Below, one piece after another: positions 9,381 to 18,399 of a stretch of 64,000 nt of DNA (its first letter is position 1; every line of letters begins with the position of its first letter). The translations under genes and the position numbers were made by a program. This DNA is from AV80 sp035536995 (GTDB taxonomy: Bacteria; Verrucomicrobiota; Verrucomicrobiia; Chthoniobacterales; UBA10450), in NCBI GenBank assembly GCA_035536995.1, contig DATLNB010000047.1, positions 1 to 64,000 of the forward strand, in the 5' to 3' direction. The notes beneath the pieces are model-generated. The model ran no database searches. It worked only from the letters and a program-made list of their open reading frames with translations, and was not told the DNA's origin.

Positions 9381-12300
9381 ATGAAATCCGCCTCTCGATT
9401 TATCAGTCTTCTTATATTCCTTGTTCTGTCGGCCAGGCCCGAGGCTGGCGCGCAGGAAGCGAGTCCAACCCCGAAGCTTGGGCGAGCGGAACTGGAAGCG
9501 CAGTTCAAGAAGGTTGAGGCCGAGCGAACGGCTGCGAAGCCAAATACCAAGGAACGGGCCGATGCCGCAAACACGGCCATGCAGGCAGCGTCCGACATCG
9601 CCTGGATTGCTTTCGACGACGGGAAGTTCGACGAAGCGGCTACCTGGTTCGCGACCAGCGCAACCTTAAAAGAAGATAACGAGGCAAATGCGCGGGGTTA
9701 TTGGGACGAATACCTGCGGACGACTGCCCTGGAGCTCGACGGGAAGGTCGATGAGCGAATAAAGACCGACCGTGAGCAGTTGAAAACGGCGGAAGAGGCA
9801 AAGAAACCGATGCTGCTGAAGCTGATTCACGGGTGGGAGAAGCTTCGTTATCTCAACCGCTACAACGCGGTAACGATGCTCCAACAGATCGCGCGGGAGA
9901 ACAACAATGCCGCAGACCTCCTGAAATATTACGAGCAAGAGCTCGCGATCAGGCGTGCGGAGATGTCTTATCTGGAAAAGGCGAAGGCTCCCGAGGCTGA
10001 GCTGGTTGAGAAGACCGCACACCTCGCAACCGCCCTGGAGCGGGTGGCGAGCGCGGAGGCAGACCTCGCGCTCTTCGAACAGGCGGAGAAGCACGCGCTG
10101 GAAGCATTGAGTCTGCGACGCGGGCTGCCGGAGGAGATGGCTGAGCGAAAACTGGATGAGAGTCTCACCGCCCTGGCACGCATGTACGCTTACAACGTGG
10201 GCGACTTGAGAAAAGCCCGCGATTACTTTCAGCAATCCTTAACCAGCATTGAGACCTCGGCCGCAGTGCGAAAGAAGGCTCTGGAGGAAGACCGGTTCTA
10301 CACGGCGGAGCAAAAGGCCGCGATGAGCAAGGAGGAGCTGGCAAAGCATGAAGAATCCCGGGCCCAGACGCGCGACATGAAGATCGCGTTGGACGCCATG
10401 TCGCTTGCGATGGCTTTGGTCAATCTGGGCGAGATCAGCCAGGAGGATGGGGATTTCAAGGGAGCGGCTTCCTACTACGAGAAAGCGCTAAAGGTGGGGA
10501 CAGAGTTGCCGCAGGGCGGTTTCATGAATGTCTTCGAAATGTTTCGGGCCCGAATTCGGGCGCGAGTCCTGGGCGACCTGGCCTCGCTCCACGCCGAGAG
10601 CGGCGAAGTAGAGCTGGCGTTAAAGGAGCTCAATGAAACTATCTCGCTCAAGCGGAGCATCGGCCAGGACGATTGGACCGCGCAGTCAATGATCCAGGCG
10701 GCCGACCTCGCGAATAATAAGGGCGATATCGCCAATGCCCGCCGTCTCGTCGAACAGGCGCGGCAAATTTTTGCCGCTGCTCATAAGCTGAACAATGTCG
10801 TCCAGGCAACCGGATTCCTGGCCATCATTGCGCGGGACGAAGAGAAACTAGATGAAGCGGCCAGGTATGCCGAAGAAGCGCTTCTGCTCGCCCGGAAGAC
10901 GGGGAACCTTGGCGCTCTAAGCGGGGCCGCCCGAACCTTCGCGTCTATTCGAGTAAAGCAGAACAAACTCGCTGAAGCGAAGGCCTTGATAGATGAAGCC
11001 CAGGCCGCGGATGCCCGGACGGGGTCAGTCAACGACCGGATCGGCAGCCTGGGAATTGCCGGGGAGGTCCTGGAAGCTCAGGGAGAAAACGAGAAGGCCC
11101 TCGAGGCTTACAAAGAGGCTGTTAAACTAGTGGAGACGGTTCGCGCGACCGTTGCATCGGAAAGTGCGTTTGCCGATGTGAAACGCAACTACCGCCCGTA
11201 CGAGAGGATCGTTCGAGCGTTGATCAAGCTAAACAGGGTGGACGAGGCCTTTGATTATCTCAACCGGGCTAAGTCGAAAAAGCTTCAGGATTCGCTTCGG
11301 CTTTCGAGCGTCAAGACGGGCGATAAGGCCATGCAGGCCCTGTTGGATCGAGCTACCGGCCTCGAAACCAAGCTTCAGGCTACGACAGCCCAGCTTCAAA
11401 CCGAGCAGGCGAAGCCAGAGGGCGACCGGGACAAGGCGCGGATCGAGAACCTCAAGCAGGTGGTCGCTTCTACTCAAGGCGAGTTCCGCAAAGTCGTAGA
11501 ACAGATCAAGAGCTCGAACCCGAACTACGAAAAGTTCATGACGGTTAATCCCAAGGCTTTAAAGGAGACGCAGCGGAGCATTCCGCCTGGAACGATGCTG
11601 GTGCAGTACGCGCCCCTCGGGGAGCAGCTCTACGTTTTTCTGGTTAGCAAAGAGAGCATCAAAATCGTGATTTCTCCAGCCCAGCCAGAGGAGCTCTGGA
11701 AAAAGATAAAGACGGTCCGTAAGCAAATCACGAGCGGCGAATCGGCTGGTCCCTTGAACAAGAACCTGACCGCGCTCTACGACGCGTTGATAGCTCCCAT
11801 CGAATCAGACCTGGAGACAATAAAGGTTATCGCCTTTATCCCGAACCAGCTTCTTTTCTATCTGCCAATGCAGGCGCTGGCGAAAAAGCAGCCGGACGGA
11901 TCGACGCGTTACCTGATCGAAGACAAGCAGATTGTCTATTTAACCGCGGCTGACGTCATGAAGGTTGTGCAACCTCCCGATGACGAGAAATCGCCCGGTG
12001 GGATGGTGGCTTTTGGTAATCCTGCCGGCGCAAACCTGCCCGCCGCTGAAATAGAAGTAAAGGCGATTGCCGAGGTATTTCCATCTACCGAAGTGCTCGC
12101 AGGCCCGCAGGTAACCAAGGCTGCGGTTCACGCCGAGCAGCGGCTGAACAAAAGGATCGTTCATTTCGCTACCCATGGAATCCTCAACGCAACCGCGCCC
12201 TCCGAGAGCTATATCCAACTGGCGGCCTCCGCAGGCCCTTCTGAAGGGCATTTGACTGTCGGTGAAGTGTGGGATCTGCCTCTGAAGAAGGTCACGTTGG

Positions 12301-12593
12301 TAACCCTATCTGCCTGTGAGTCAGCCTTGGGGGATAAGGAGCCCGACGGCGGCGAGATCACGACCCTGGCAGAAGCCTTTTCGAGTGCGGGCGCCACTAC
12401 CGTTCTCGCCAGTCTTTGGAGCGTGGGTGACGAGAGCACCAAGGAGCTGATGGTAGAGTTTTATAGCCAGCTGGCGGCCGGTGTTTCCAAAGCCGAGGCG
12501 CTCCAGAAAGCCGAATTGAAACTACTGAAGAACCCGAAATTTTCCCGCCCGCTCTATTGGGCTCCTTTTGTTCTGATGGGAGACTGGCGGTGA
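9381..12593 (+). CDS. Secreted TPR-CHAT domain protein
   Basis: A 1070-residue protein with a signal peptide (residues 1-25, ending in GAQ), a long array of tetratricopeptide-like helical repeats (about 50-640), a coiled region (about 650-720) and a C-terminal CHAT domain (about 760-1070). CHAT is a caspase-like peptidase fold; the expected dyad is visible as His932 (HFATHG) and Cys979 (LSACES), so it is probably catalytically competent. Substrates are unknown. In other bacteria TPR-CHAT proteins are proteases in programmed cell death or conflict systems (for example Craspase), but the signal peptide here argues for an envelope location. It lies in the same orientation as the CHASE2 cyclase upstream. 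Confidence 0.93.
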   Translation: MKSASRFISLLIFLVLSARPEAGAQEASPTPKLGRAELEAQFKKVEAERTAAKPNTKERADAANTAMQAASDIAWIAFDDGKFDEAATWFATSATLKEDNEANARGYWDEYLRTTALELDGKVDERIKTDREQLKTAEEAKKPMLLKLIHGWEKLRYLNRYNAVTMLQQIARENNNAADLLKYYEQELAIRRAEMSYLEKAKAPEAELVEKTAHLATALERVASAEADLALFEQAEKHALEALSLRRGLPEEMAERKLDESLTALARMYAYNVGDLRKARDYFQQSLTSIETSAAVRKKALEEDRFYTAEQKAAMSKEELAKHEESRAQTRDMKIALDAMSLAMALVNLGEISQEDGDFKGAASYYEKALKVGTELPQGGFMNVFEMFRARIRARVLGDLASLHAESGEVELALKELNETISLKRSIGQDDWTAQSMIQAADLANNKGDIANARRLVEQARQIFAAAHKLNNVVQATGFLAIIARDEEKLDEAARYAEEALLLARKTGNLGALSGAARTFASIRVKQNKLAEAKALIDEAQAADARTGSVNDRIGSLGIAGEVLEAQGENEKALEAYKEAVKLVETVRATVASESAFADVKRNYRPYERIVRALIKLNRVDEAFDYLNRAKSKKLQDSLRLSSVKTGDKAMQALLDRATGLETKLQATTAQLQTEQAKPEGDRDKARIENLKQVVASTQGEFRKVVEQIKSSNPNYEKFMTVNPKALKETQRSIPPGTMLVQYAPLGEQLYVFLVSKESIKIVISPAQPEELWKKIKTVRKQITSGESAGPLNKNLTALYDALIAPIESDLETIKVIAFIPNQLLFYLPMQALAKKQPDGSTRYLIEDKQIVYLTAADVMKVVQPPDDEKSPGGMVAFGNPAGANLPAAEIEVKAIAEVFPSTEVLAGPQVTKAAVHAEQRLNKRIVHFATHGILNATAPSESYIQLAASAGPSEGHLTVGEVWDLPLKKVTLVTLSACESALGDKEPDGGEITTLAEAFSSAGATTVLASLWSVGDESTKELMVEFYSQLAAGVSKAEALQKAELKLLKNPKFSRPLYWAPFVLMGDWR

Positions 12594-12614
12594 GGTTGAC
12601 TGTTTAGCCGCACC

Positions 12615-12632
12615 ACGAAACGTCCGTTTCGT
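12615..12632. terminator. Palindrome between convergent genes
   Basis: An 18-base near-perfect palindrome (ACGAAACG / CGTTTCGT) sits between the convergent CHAT gene and the small membrane-protein gene, and touches the latter's stop codon. There is no T-run, so terminator function is only suggested by position. Confidence 0.4.
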
Positions 12633-12922
12633 TACGCCGAAAGGTAGCGCGCCAGGACCATTAGCCACGTCCCCAAGACCGCTGCGCCGATATAACCAAT
12701 CAACAGGCCGACCAATGCCACAGACCTGGCCAGAGAACTCCGCCCGTCAGCGCGGTGACGAGCCAACGCGACGTGTCCGCAAATAATCGAAGGCACCGCT
12801 GTGAGCCCGAATGTCAGAATGGCGAATACGCCAAGTGTGAAGGTCCAGATCGGTAACGCGGAGAGTTCTTCCTCACGGTCTTCAATCAACCGCGCAGGGA
12901 TGGCCTGACTGCTAGTCATCAT
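12632..12922 (-). CDS. Small membrane protein, DUF4190-like
   Basis: A 96-residue protein with two hydrophobic helices (about residues 25-47 and 65-90) joined by a short basic loop with a GHxALxR motif, the pattern of DUF4190 membrane proteins. The frame stays open to an ATG at 13030, but the 36 extra residues are very basic and unlike the family and would run into the divergent gene at 13029. The paired ATGs at 12922 and 12919 are preferred. Function unknown; it lies between the CHAT gene and the SLOG gene. Confidence 0.75.
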   Translation of the reverse strand: MMTSSQAIPARLIEDREEELSALPIWTFTLGVFAILTFGLTAVPSIICGHVALARHRADGRSSLARSVALVGLLIGYIGAAVLGTWLMVLARYLSA

Positions 12923-13028
12923 GGTTCGGAGTGGACGGGGCGCGACCGTTCTTTTGCAAAAAATCTCGCAGCGGAAATCACGCAACGGCCGCTTGTGAGT
13001 TCGTTCCCACCTCTGGTAAGAGAAGTGC

Positions 13029-13670
13029 ATGGAACCCGGCGAAACAGCGCGCGAGAAATCGAAGGAGGAGAGGGCGCCCTTCGTCTTCGGGGTGAGCGGT
13101 CACCGGGATCTGGTGGCGAGCGATATTCCCGAACTACGGCGGCAACTCGATATCGTTTTCGCCCGTTTTTGCGCGGCCCATTCCGCCTGTCAGTTCCAAC
13201 TCCTGACGCCGCTGGCAGAAGGCGCAGATCGCCTCGCGGCAGAAGTGGCCCTGGCGCACGGCATCAATTTATGGGTGCCCATGCCAATGGCCCAGGCGGA
13301 CTACGAACGGGACTTTACTGCTCCCGAGTCGCTTGCGGAATTTCGACGGCTGCTTGGCTTTGCGGAAAGAGTGTGGCGGATTGACAGCCCGGCGAATACC
13401 AGCCGCGACGATCAATACGCCGCGGTGGGCGATTTCATCGCGCGAACGAGTCACGTCCTTGTTCTTTTTTGGGACGGTCAGCTGAACGAAATGAAAGGGG
13501 GCACCGGCTGGGTGAAGCTGCGGCGGGACCATTGGATCGGAAGCGCGGGAATGAATCCCGGCCCGCCTGGGTACGTGGGAACGATCCAGATTGTGACGCC
13601 GCGGGCGACGGGCGCAAAACGCGGGGAGAGACAGCCCCGGATCGAGGTTAAAGGCGAGCTCCCCGCTTAG
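13029..13670 (+). CDS. SLOG-superfamily Rossmann-fold protein
   Basis: A 213-residue soluble protein. Residues 18-165 show the SLOG/LOG-like pattern: a first strand ending in GVSGHRDL, then LTPLAEGADRLAAEVAL, then a strand giving LWVPMPMAQADYERDF, and a final strand HVLVLFWDGQ. Known SLOG proteins bind or process nucleotide-derived ligands and often act as sensors in nucleotide-based conflict systems. The C-terminal 50 residues are basic and low in structure. It is the only plus-strand gene in this block and its last 4 bases overlap the end of the convergent TPR-SLOG-cyclase gene. Specific ligand unknown. Confidence 0.75.
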   Translation: MEPGETAREKSKEERAPFVFGVSGHRDLVASDIPELRRQLDIVFARFCAAHSACQFQLLTPLAEGADRLAAEVALAHGINLWVPMPMAQADYERDFTAPESLAEFRRLLGFAERVWRIDSPANTSRDDQYAAVGDFIARTSHVLVLFWDGQLNEMKGGTGWVKLRRDHWIGSAGMNPGPPGYVGTIQIVTPRATGAKRGERQPRIEVKGELPA

Positions 13671-15577
13671 GTTCGTCCTGAGACCGCTGTGCGTTCGATG
13701 CTGTAGACGCGGAACAATCCGTAGCTTTTTGCCAGGGCAGTCGTGCCCACCAGATCACAGGTAAACCCTTTGGATTGATCCGCCGCGGCAAGAGCGGCGA
13801 ACTCTTCGCTCGTGAATACTTCGCCTTCGTGAGTAATCGGCTCGATCCTCGCGGCCCGACTGACGTGCGCTCCGGTAAAGGATATCTGTCTCACTACCGG
13901 ATCGAAGTTAACGTAAACCGGGCCGGCGTGAATTCCGATGCGGATGTTAAGCTGATGAGGCAGACCTAGCTCTACCCAGTCAATCGAGGTAACCATGTCG
14001 CGTAGATCAAGCGCGAACCGGCCGGCATCTTCTACCCCGTTGAAAACAAAGAAGAGGCCATCGCCCCACGTGTTGCAATTCACCGGAGCGGCCGGACTAT
14101 CGGCGATCAAACGCGAAACGCGCTGATTGAATTGAGCGACGTACTTCGGGATGACCGTCTCCGGCAGCTTACTGTAGCCGACTACGTCCGCGAACATGAT
14201 CGCCTTGATCTCCTGACGCCCCGAAGCGCGCACCCAGGCTTCGAACTCGTCGTCGCTGTTACTCGCATCAACGTCGAATGTTTCAGTGTCGTGAAGCATG
14301 GAAGGGGGCTTCGTGGCAATCGGAACGACCTTTACCTGGGCGCCATGATTTCTCCAATAGCGGACAAAGGATCCTGTCCCGCCAGGAGCCCCGGTATAGC
14401 CGTCCCAGACCGCGAGCGGCGTGATTTCCAGATCGAGGGAGCGCGCGAAAATCCGCGCCAGCCCGTTCATGGCGAGATTGCAGTATTCGAAACCGGTCGC
14501 GCTGCCCGGCATATAAAGCTGGCCAAGGATACGGATCGAAGCGGCGCGATCGAGGACGTTCTCAAATCGCTTTACCCAGGCGCCGTTACTCGCAAGCGCG
14601 ACGCTTGTCCTGACGAACTCCTCGGCCGGCCACGGAAGGACAAGGTGGATGCTCGCGCCTCGTTCGAGCATTGCTTCCGCGAACAGGATATCCGAACCCG
14701 ATGCAGCGCTCGAGAAACCGATCCCGGCGTTCATTGCCGCGAGTTGCTTCTCCAGAAGCGCCTTTATTTCGCCTTCCTTTTCCTGTGGGAAACGCGGGGT
14801 CCGCCGATCCGGCGCATCGATCATGTGCCCCGAGAAGACAACGAGCTTCGGGATAGGGAAACAGTCGTCGAAAAGGTCTGATCGTCCGTAGAGTTGCCGC
14901 GACAGGGTGCGGGCCTGCTTTCGAGTGGATGAGAAGGCGCGCAGGTTATCCTTCTCCATCCCGACCGCGTTGCGGTAAGCGCGTTTGGCTCCGTCGGCGT
15001 CGCCCAGAATAACCAAAGCTTCGGCGACGGTTGCCAGTTTCCAGTAATCGTCCGGTTGCTTCTGGCAGATATCGAGAACCATGGTGGCGATCTGCTTCGC
15101 CTTGCTCGTCTCCTTGAGAAGTAAAGCTATGGTTGCCGCATTGATTCCTGGATAAGAGTCGGGCGGATGAACTTCAAAGGCCCGGTTGTAATGCTCGAAG
15201 GCCTGGCGGAGTGGCTCCTCGTCGGCAGGGTCGGCGCACCATTGGTCTTTGTAGGTCCTTCCAAGGATGCTGAGAGTTTCGCGATTGGTCGGGTCCTGTT
15301 CGATCAGAGCATTTAAAATTGCCTGGGCCCGGGCAGGGGAACCCATCTGGGCGAGAGAGAGAGCCATTCTTTGTTGCAGCCAGGCATCGTCGGGATGGCT
15401 CTCGAGAGCGGCCCGCCCAGCGTCGTAGGCAGTCAGGAACTCACCGGCGGAAAGAGCGCGCTTAACGAACGAATGGACCGCCTTAATGTCGTCCATCCAT
15501 TCCGTGCGGCGGCGCCAGAGCTCGTGGAGGGCAACGCTGGCGCTGGTGGCGTTATTGACTTCGGACAAATCGGACAC
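13667..15577 (-). CDS. TPR (TRAFs-binding type)-SLOG-nucleotide cyclase fusion
   Basis: A 636-residue three-part protein. Residues 20-215 match the TPR-like MAP3K TRAFs-binding/TPR-S type (LSILGRTYKDQW, YPGINAATIALLL, DYWKLATVAEA). Residues 243-425 form a Rossmann-like domain resembling SLOG (LVVFSGHMID, FSSAASGSDILFAEA, IHLVLPWPAEEF). Residues 455-625 are a class III nucleotide cyclase with metal Asp464 (FADVVGYS) and Asp506 (TWGDGLFFVF) and Arg577. The transition-state Asn is replaced by Ser (HVSRAAR), which may lower or alter activity. No membrane segments. It is the last gene of the minus-strand operon, 93 bases after the CobW-like gene. A likely role is to make or sense a nucleotide signal in a stress or conflict pathway; that is inference. 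Confidence 0.88.
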   Translation of the reverse strand: MSDLSEVNNATSASVALHELWRRRTEWMDDIKAVHSFVKRALSAGEFLTAYDAGRAALESHPDDAWLQQRMALSLAQMGSPARAQAILNALIEQDPTNRETLSILGRTYKDQWCADPADEEPLRQAFEHYNRAFEVHPPDSYPGINAATIALLLKETSKAKQIATMVLDICQKQPDDYWKLATVAEALVILGDADGAKRAYRNAVGMEKDNLRAFSSTRKQARTLSRQLYGRSDLFDDCFPIPKLVVFSGHMIDAPDRRTPRFPQEKEGEIKALLEKQLAAMNAGIGFSSAASGSDILFAEAMLERGASIHLVLPWPAEEFVRTSVALASNGAWVKRFENVLDRAASIRILGQLYMPGSATGFEYCNLAMNGLARIFARSLDLEITPLAVWDGYTGAPGGTGSFVRYWRNHGAQVKVVPIATKPPSMLHDTETFDVDASNSDDEFEAWVRASGRQEIKAIMFADVVGYSKLPETVIPKYVAQFNQRVSRLIADSPAAPVNCNTWGDGLFFVFNGVEDAGRFALDLRDMVTSIDWVELGLPHQLNIRIGIHAGPVYVNFDPVVRQISFTGAHVSRAARIEPITHEGEVFTSEEFAALAAADQSKGFTCDLVGTTALAKSYGLFRVYSIERTAVSGRT

Positions 15578-15670
15578 GGATTGAAGAACGCGGTCGCGCG
15601 AGAAGGTCTGCGCTCTATTAGCCGATGGCTCCGAAGCTGACCAGTAATTTTTGCGATTGAAAAAAACGTG

Positions 15671-16882
15671 TTAGTGGCGGCAGCAATCGTGCGGACCCGA
15701 TCCGTGATCGTGATCGCATTCATGATCGTGCTGGCCAGTCTCGTGGTCGTGGCCGCAATCGTGATCGTGATGATGGTGATGAGCCGACCACGATGGGAAT
15801 GGATCGGCCAGGCGCTTCCAGGCTGCGGGGCCCCCAACCATTTCTTCATCGGTTAACAAACATCCATCCAACTCAGCGCGGACGACAGCGGGCTCCAGGT
15901 CCACGGTCATCAACGCGATCGCCTGCCGCCGGTCGCCGAACGGTTCCTGCCAGTGTTTCCGTGTCCCTGCCGACATTTCCCGGTCGCGCGTTTCTTGATC
16001 GCGCGTTGCCCACCACTCGCCCGCGGCGCCGCATTGGAGCTCGGTTCCCGCCAGGTTGAGACCGCCGACGAGGTCCATTCTCGTGGCGAGCCAGACAAAG
16101 CCTTTGGCCCGGAAAATCTGGCGCAGGTCGCTCTGGAGAAGGCGCCAAAGACGCTCCGGATGGAATGGTTTCCGTGCGTGATAAGCAAAGGCGGTCACCC
16201 CATGCGGATACGAGATGGGATCTGCTTGCTCCTCAATAAGCCGGCGCCATTCAGCCGCGTCGAGCACAGCGGCAAAGTCGAGTGTCTCTCCGCTTATCCT
16301 GGTGACCATGTCACTGGGGCCGTTTCCCCGAAGGTCAGGCAAGGTCGCCCGGGGATTGAGCGCGCCAAGGACGGCGCGGGCAAGGCTAACTTCGGAATCG
16401 TCCGCTGCTGGGTCGAGGAGGATGCTGCCGGCGAACTCGAGTTGCTCAACGATAAAGCAGACCGGCTGCGTCGAGGAACCTTTGCGGTCGGGCAGGAGCA
16501 AGTCCAGGACGGTTGTGGGGGCAATAGCCATCGCGGCGTGACTTAATCGCACTGCGCCCGATGAGTTTTCGTTCTCGAGTGCAAACAAAGAGGCATAGGC
16601 CATGATCGGCTGGCCTTCGTCGCAGTGGACGATGAGGTGGTCGAGGCCACCATGCCCCGCGATGGTTTTGATCTGATGGCTGATCTCCGCCGGACTAGAT
16701 GTCGTTAGGTGGAACAAGCGCGGGTCCGACTCCGCCGGGCCACCGGGGACTTGCGGGGTTAATAATCCGATCCGCGCGTTCTGGTTCCCGGCATGCCAAA
16801 GTTGCCTGGCCGCAGACGCGGCGGATGGTCCGCCAATAATAGACACGGGCAACACGGCCGTGCCGTCGACAACGTCTTTCAT
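15671..16882 (-). CDS. Degenerate CobW/COG0523-family protein with His-rich tail
   Basis: A 403-residue protein whose C-terminal half matches the CobW_C region of COG0523 metallochaperone GTPases: HGVTAFAYHARKPFHPERLW, RAKGFVWLATRMDLVGG, EWWATRD, GDRRQAIALMTVDL, then a DGCLLTDEE and DPFPSW ending. The N-terminal half aligns by pattern (VLPVSIIGG, then LDHLIVHCDEGQPIM) but lacks the Walker A (GxxxxGKT), the CxCC metal motif and the NKxD motif, so it is not expected to hydrolyse GTP. The last 36 residues contain 14 His and 4 Cys, typical of Zn/Ni/Co storage. It lies 9 bases after the subtilisin-like gene. Suggested role: metal-binding scaffold or sensor. Alternative: a recently decaying chaperone, though no frameshift is visible. 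Confidence 0.85.
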   Translation of the reverse strand: MKDVVDGTAVLPVSIIGGPSAASAARQLWHAGNQNARIGLLTPQVPGGPAESDPRLFHLTTSSPAEISHQIKTIAGHGGLDHLIVHCDEGQPIMAYASLFALENENSSGAVRLSHAAMAIAPTTVLDLLLPDRKGSSTQPVCFIVEQLEFAGSILLDPAADDSEVSLARAVLGALNPRATLPDLRGNGPSDMVTRISGETLDFAAVLDAAEWRRLIEEQADPISYPHGVTAFAYHARKPFHPERLWRLLQSDLRQIFRAKGFVWLATRMDLVGGLNLAGTELQCGAAGEWWATRDQETRDREMSAGTRKHWQEPFGDRRQAIALMTVDLEPAVVRAELDGCLLTDEEMVGGPAAWKRLADPFPSWSAHHHHHDHDCGHDHETGQHDHECDHDHGSGPHDCCRH

Positions 16883-16891
16883 CTTGCTGGG

Positions 16892-17791
16892 CTAGCTGGC
16901 CGGCGGTGGTTTCCCAGCCCGCGCAACCGGTGCCGACGGCGGCGGCTTTCCGGCGCGTGCCGCGGGCGCAGCTGGCGCATCCGCGGACACGACGTTGGGC
17001 GCGGTCACATCGCTGCGCCATGGAATAGCAAGCCGATGCAGAATGGACTTGGCTTCCAATGGTGCGAGGTCAGGCATCTGCGAAACGAGCCGCGCGAGCA
17101 GAGCGCTCATGATAGGCGCCGCGAAACTGCTGCCAGTGACTTCCTTGGTCCCCTTGTTGTTCCAGGGAAGAGTAACGTCCACGCCGCGAGCAGCGAATTC
17201 AACGAGATGGCCGGGTTTGTAGAAGAAGGTGTGGTCCTCGTCGAACCGCGCCATGTTAACTGTAACCACGCTGGGGAAGTAGCCGGGCCATTCGGGCGTG
17301 GTAAAGTCGTAGTTGTTACAGGCGGAGACGATGTGGATGCCTTTCAGGTAGGCTTCGTCGATCCACTCCTTGTATTGAAAGATGTGCTCGGACAACCCGC
17401 AGCCGAAGCTGCAGTTGAGGATGTGATAGCCCCGGTCAATCGCCTGTCTGACTCCTTCCCGAATAATGACAGTGCGCGACCCCAAATTCGCTCCGAGCAC
17501 CCGAATGCTTCCGACCCGCGCGTCGGGTGCGATCCGCCGGATCACGGCTGTAACGGCGGTGCCGTGGCCGAAGACATCGGTCCCATCACCTTCTTTGACT
17601 TCGATTTGGACGCCGGCATCGACGACGTGCAAATCGTCAACGAGAGAAAGGCCCGACAGGGCCGGATGATCGGTCTCAACTCCGGAATCGATAACTGCGA
17701 TGCGAACCCCCTTGCCGGTGCCCTCCTTTAAGGCGCGCCGTGCTTCCTCGAGGCGGAACGGGCTCGGATCCCGGGTCAGAGTCGATTCCAT
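16892..17791 (-). CDS. Subtilisin-like serine protease (S8 family), intracellular
   Basis: A 299-residue compact subtilase with no signal peptide or propeptide. The catalytic triad is visible as Asp35 (AVIDSGVETDHP), His76 (VFGHGTAV) and Ser222 (TGSSFAAP), and the oxyanion Asn is probably in SACNN at 157-160. After the domain (about residue 265) the tail contains two copies of an Ala/Pro-rich RAGKPPP segment. The start overlaps the end of the GAF gene by 16 bases, and the CobW-like gene begins 9 bases downstream. In this operon a cytosolic protease next to a sigma factor and nucleotide-sensing proteins suggests regulated effector proteolysis; substrates are unknown. Confidence 0.93.
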   Translation of the reverse strand: MESTLTRDPSPFRLEEARRALKEGTGKGVRIAVIDSGVETDHPALSGLSLVDDLHVVDAGVQIEVKEGDGTDVFGHGTAVTAVIRRIAPDARVGSIRVLGANLGSRTVIIREGVRQAIDRGYHILNCSFGCGLSEHIFQYKEWIDEAYLKGIHIVSACNNYDFTTPEWPGYFPSVVTVNMARFDEDHTFFYKPGHLVEFAARGVDVTLPWNNKGTKEVTGSSFAAPIMSALLARLVSQMPDLAPLEAKSILHRLAIPWRSDVTAPNVVSADAPAAPAARAGKPPPSAPVARAGKPPPAS

Positions 17792-18399
17792 CCCACTGCA
17801 GTACCGAGAAGCCGGTAATCGATCAAGTCTCTTACGACCGCAGCGATGGTTTGGATGGCGTTCAGCTCGGGCGGCCCAAAGCCCGACGGCGTCTCACCGG
17901 TCGCGGCAGCCTGGCCATCGTGAACCATGACGTCGAGGAGCTGGACACACGAAATAACGCCGCGGACCTCGTTCAAAAAATAGAGCGGCACCGCGATCAT
18001 CGCGTAAGTCGTCTTCTGCAGCTTTTTATCGAGGGTGGCGCTGTGCTTGGCGTTCTTGAAGACCTGGTTTTCGACAAAGGCATGCTCGCTCGCCACAACC
18101 AGGCTAACGATGCCCTGACTGACCGGCTGCTTGAAGCCCATGATTTTTTCGGTGTTCGGACCGCTGTTGTAGGCCACCACCAAATGTTGCTTTTCGGAGT
18201 CAAGTAACCAGATGCTCCCTTCGTCCGCTGAAATTCGCGCGAACGTGTCTTTCAGAAGCTTGAGCAGCATCTCGTCGCAAATGCTGAGAAAATTTTCCGG
18301 ATTGATCGCGGCTCCCAGCTTCGCGAGATGTTCCTGGAGCGCGGGGCGGAGCGCTGCCAGACGCTGTTCCGGCAGGAAATTTGCGCGACTGGCCTTCAT
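17776..18399 (-). CDS. GAF-domain protein
   Basis: A 207-residue soluble protein consisting mainly of one GAF domain (about residues 35-195): helix, then EGSIWLLDSEKQHLVVAYNSG, KQPVSQGIVSLVVAS, and YAMIAVPLYFLNEVRGVISCVQL, the usual GAF core. No output domain is attached, so it presumably signals by binding a partner. The start overlaps the upstream 77-residue gene by 4 bases and the end overlaps the subtilase gene by 16 bases, so translation is coupled through all three. The ligand (cyclic nucleotide, small molecule or redox) cannot be told from sequence; the cyclase at the end of the operon makes a cyclic nucleotide an attractive possibility. Confidence 0.88.
   Translation of the reverse strand: MKASRANFLPEQRLAALRPALQEHLAKLGAAINPENFLSICDEMLLKLLKDTFARISADEGSIWLLDSEKQHLVVAYNSGPNTEKIMGFKQPVSQGIVSLVVASEHAFVENQVFKNAKHSATLDKKLQKTTYAMIAVPLYFLNEVRGVISCVQLLDVMVHDGQAAATGETPSGFGPPELNAIQTIAAVVRDLIDYRLLGTAVGWNRL

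Noticed and set aside
16793..17731. A 312-codon plus-strand open frame
   Set aside because: Antisense to the subtilisin-like gene, which has a full catalytic triad; high G+C third positions create such frames.
16892..17791. Subtilase as a cyanobactin PatA/PatG-type maturation protease
   Set aside because: No YcaO, precursor peptide or other cyanobactin genes are nearby, and the enzyme is a short stand-alone S8 domain.
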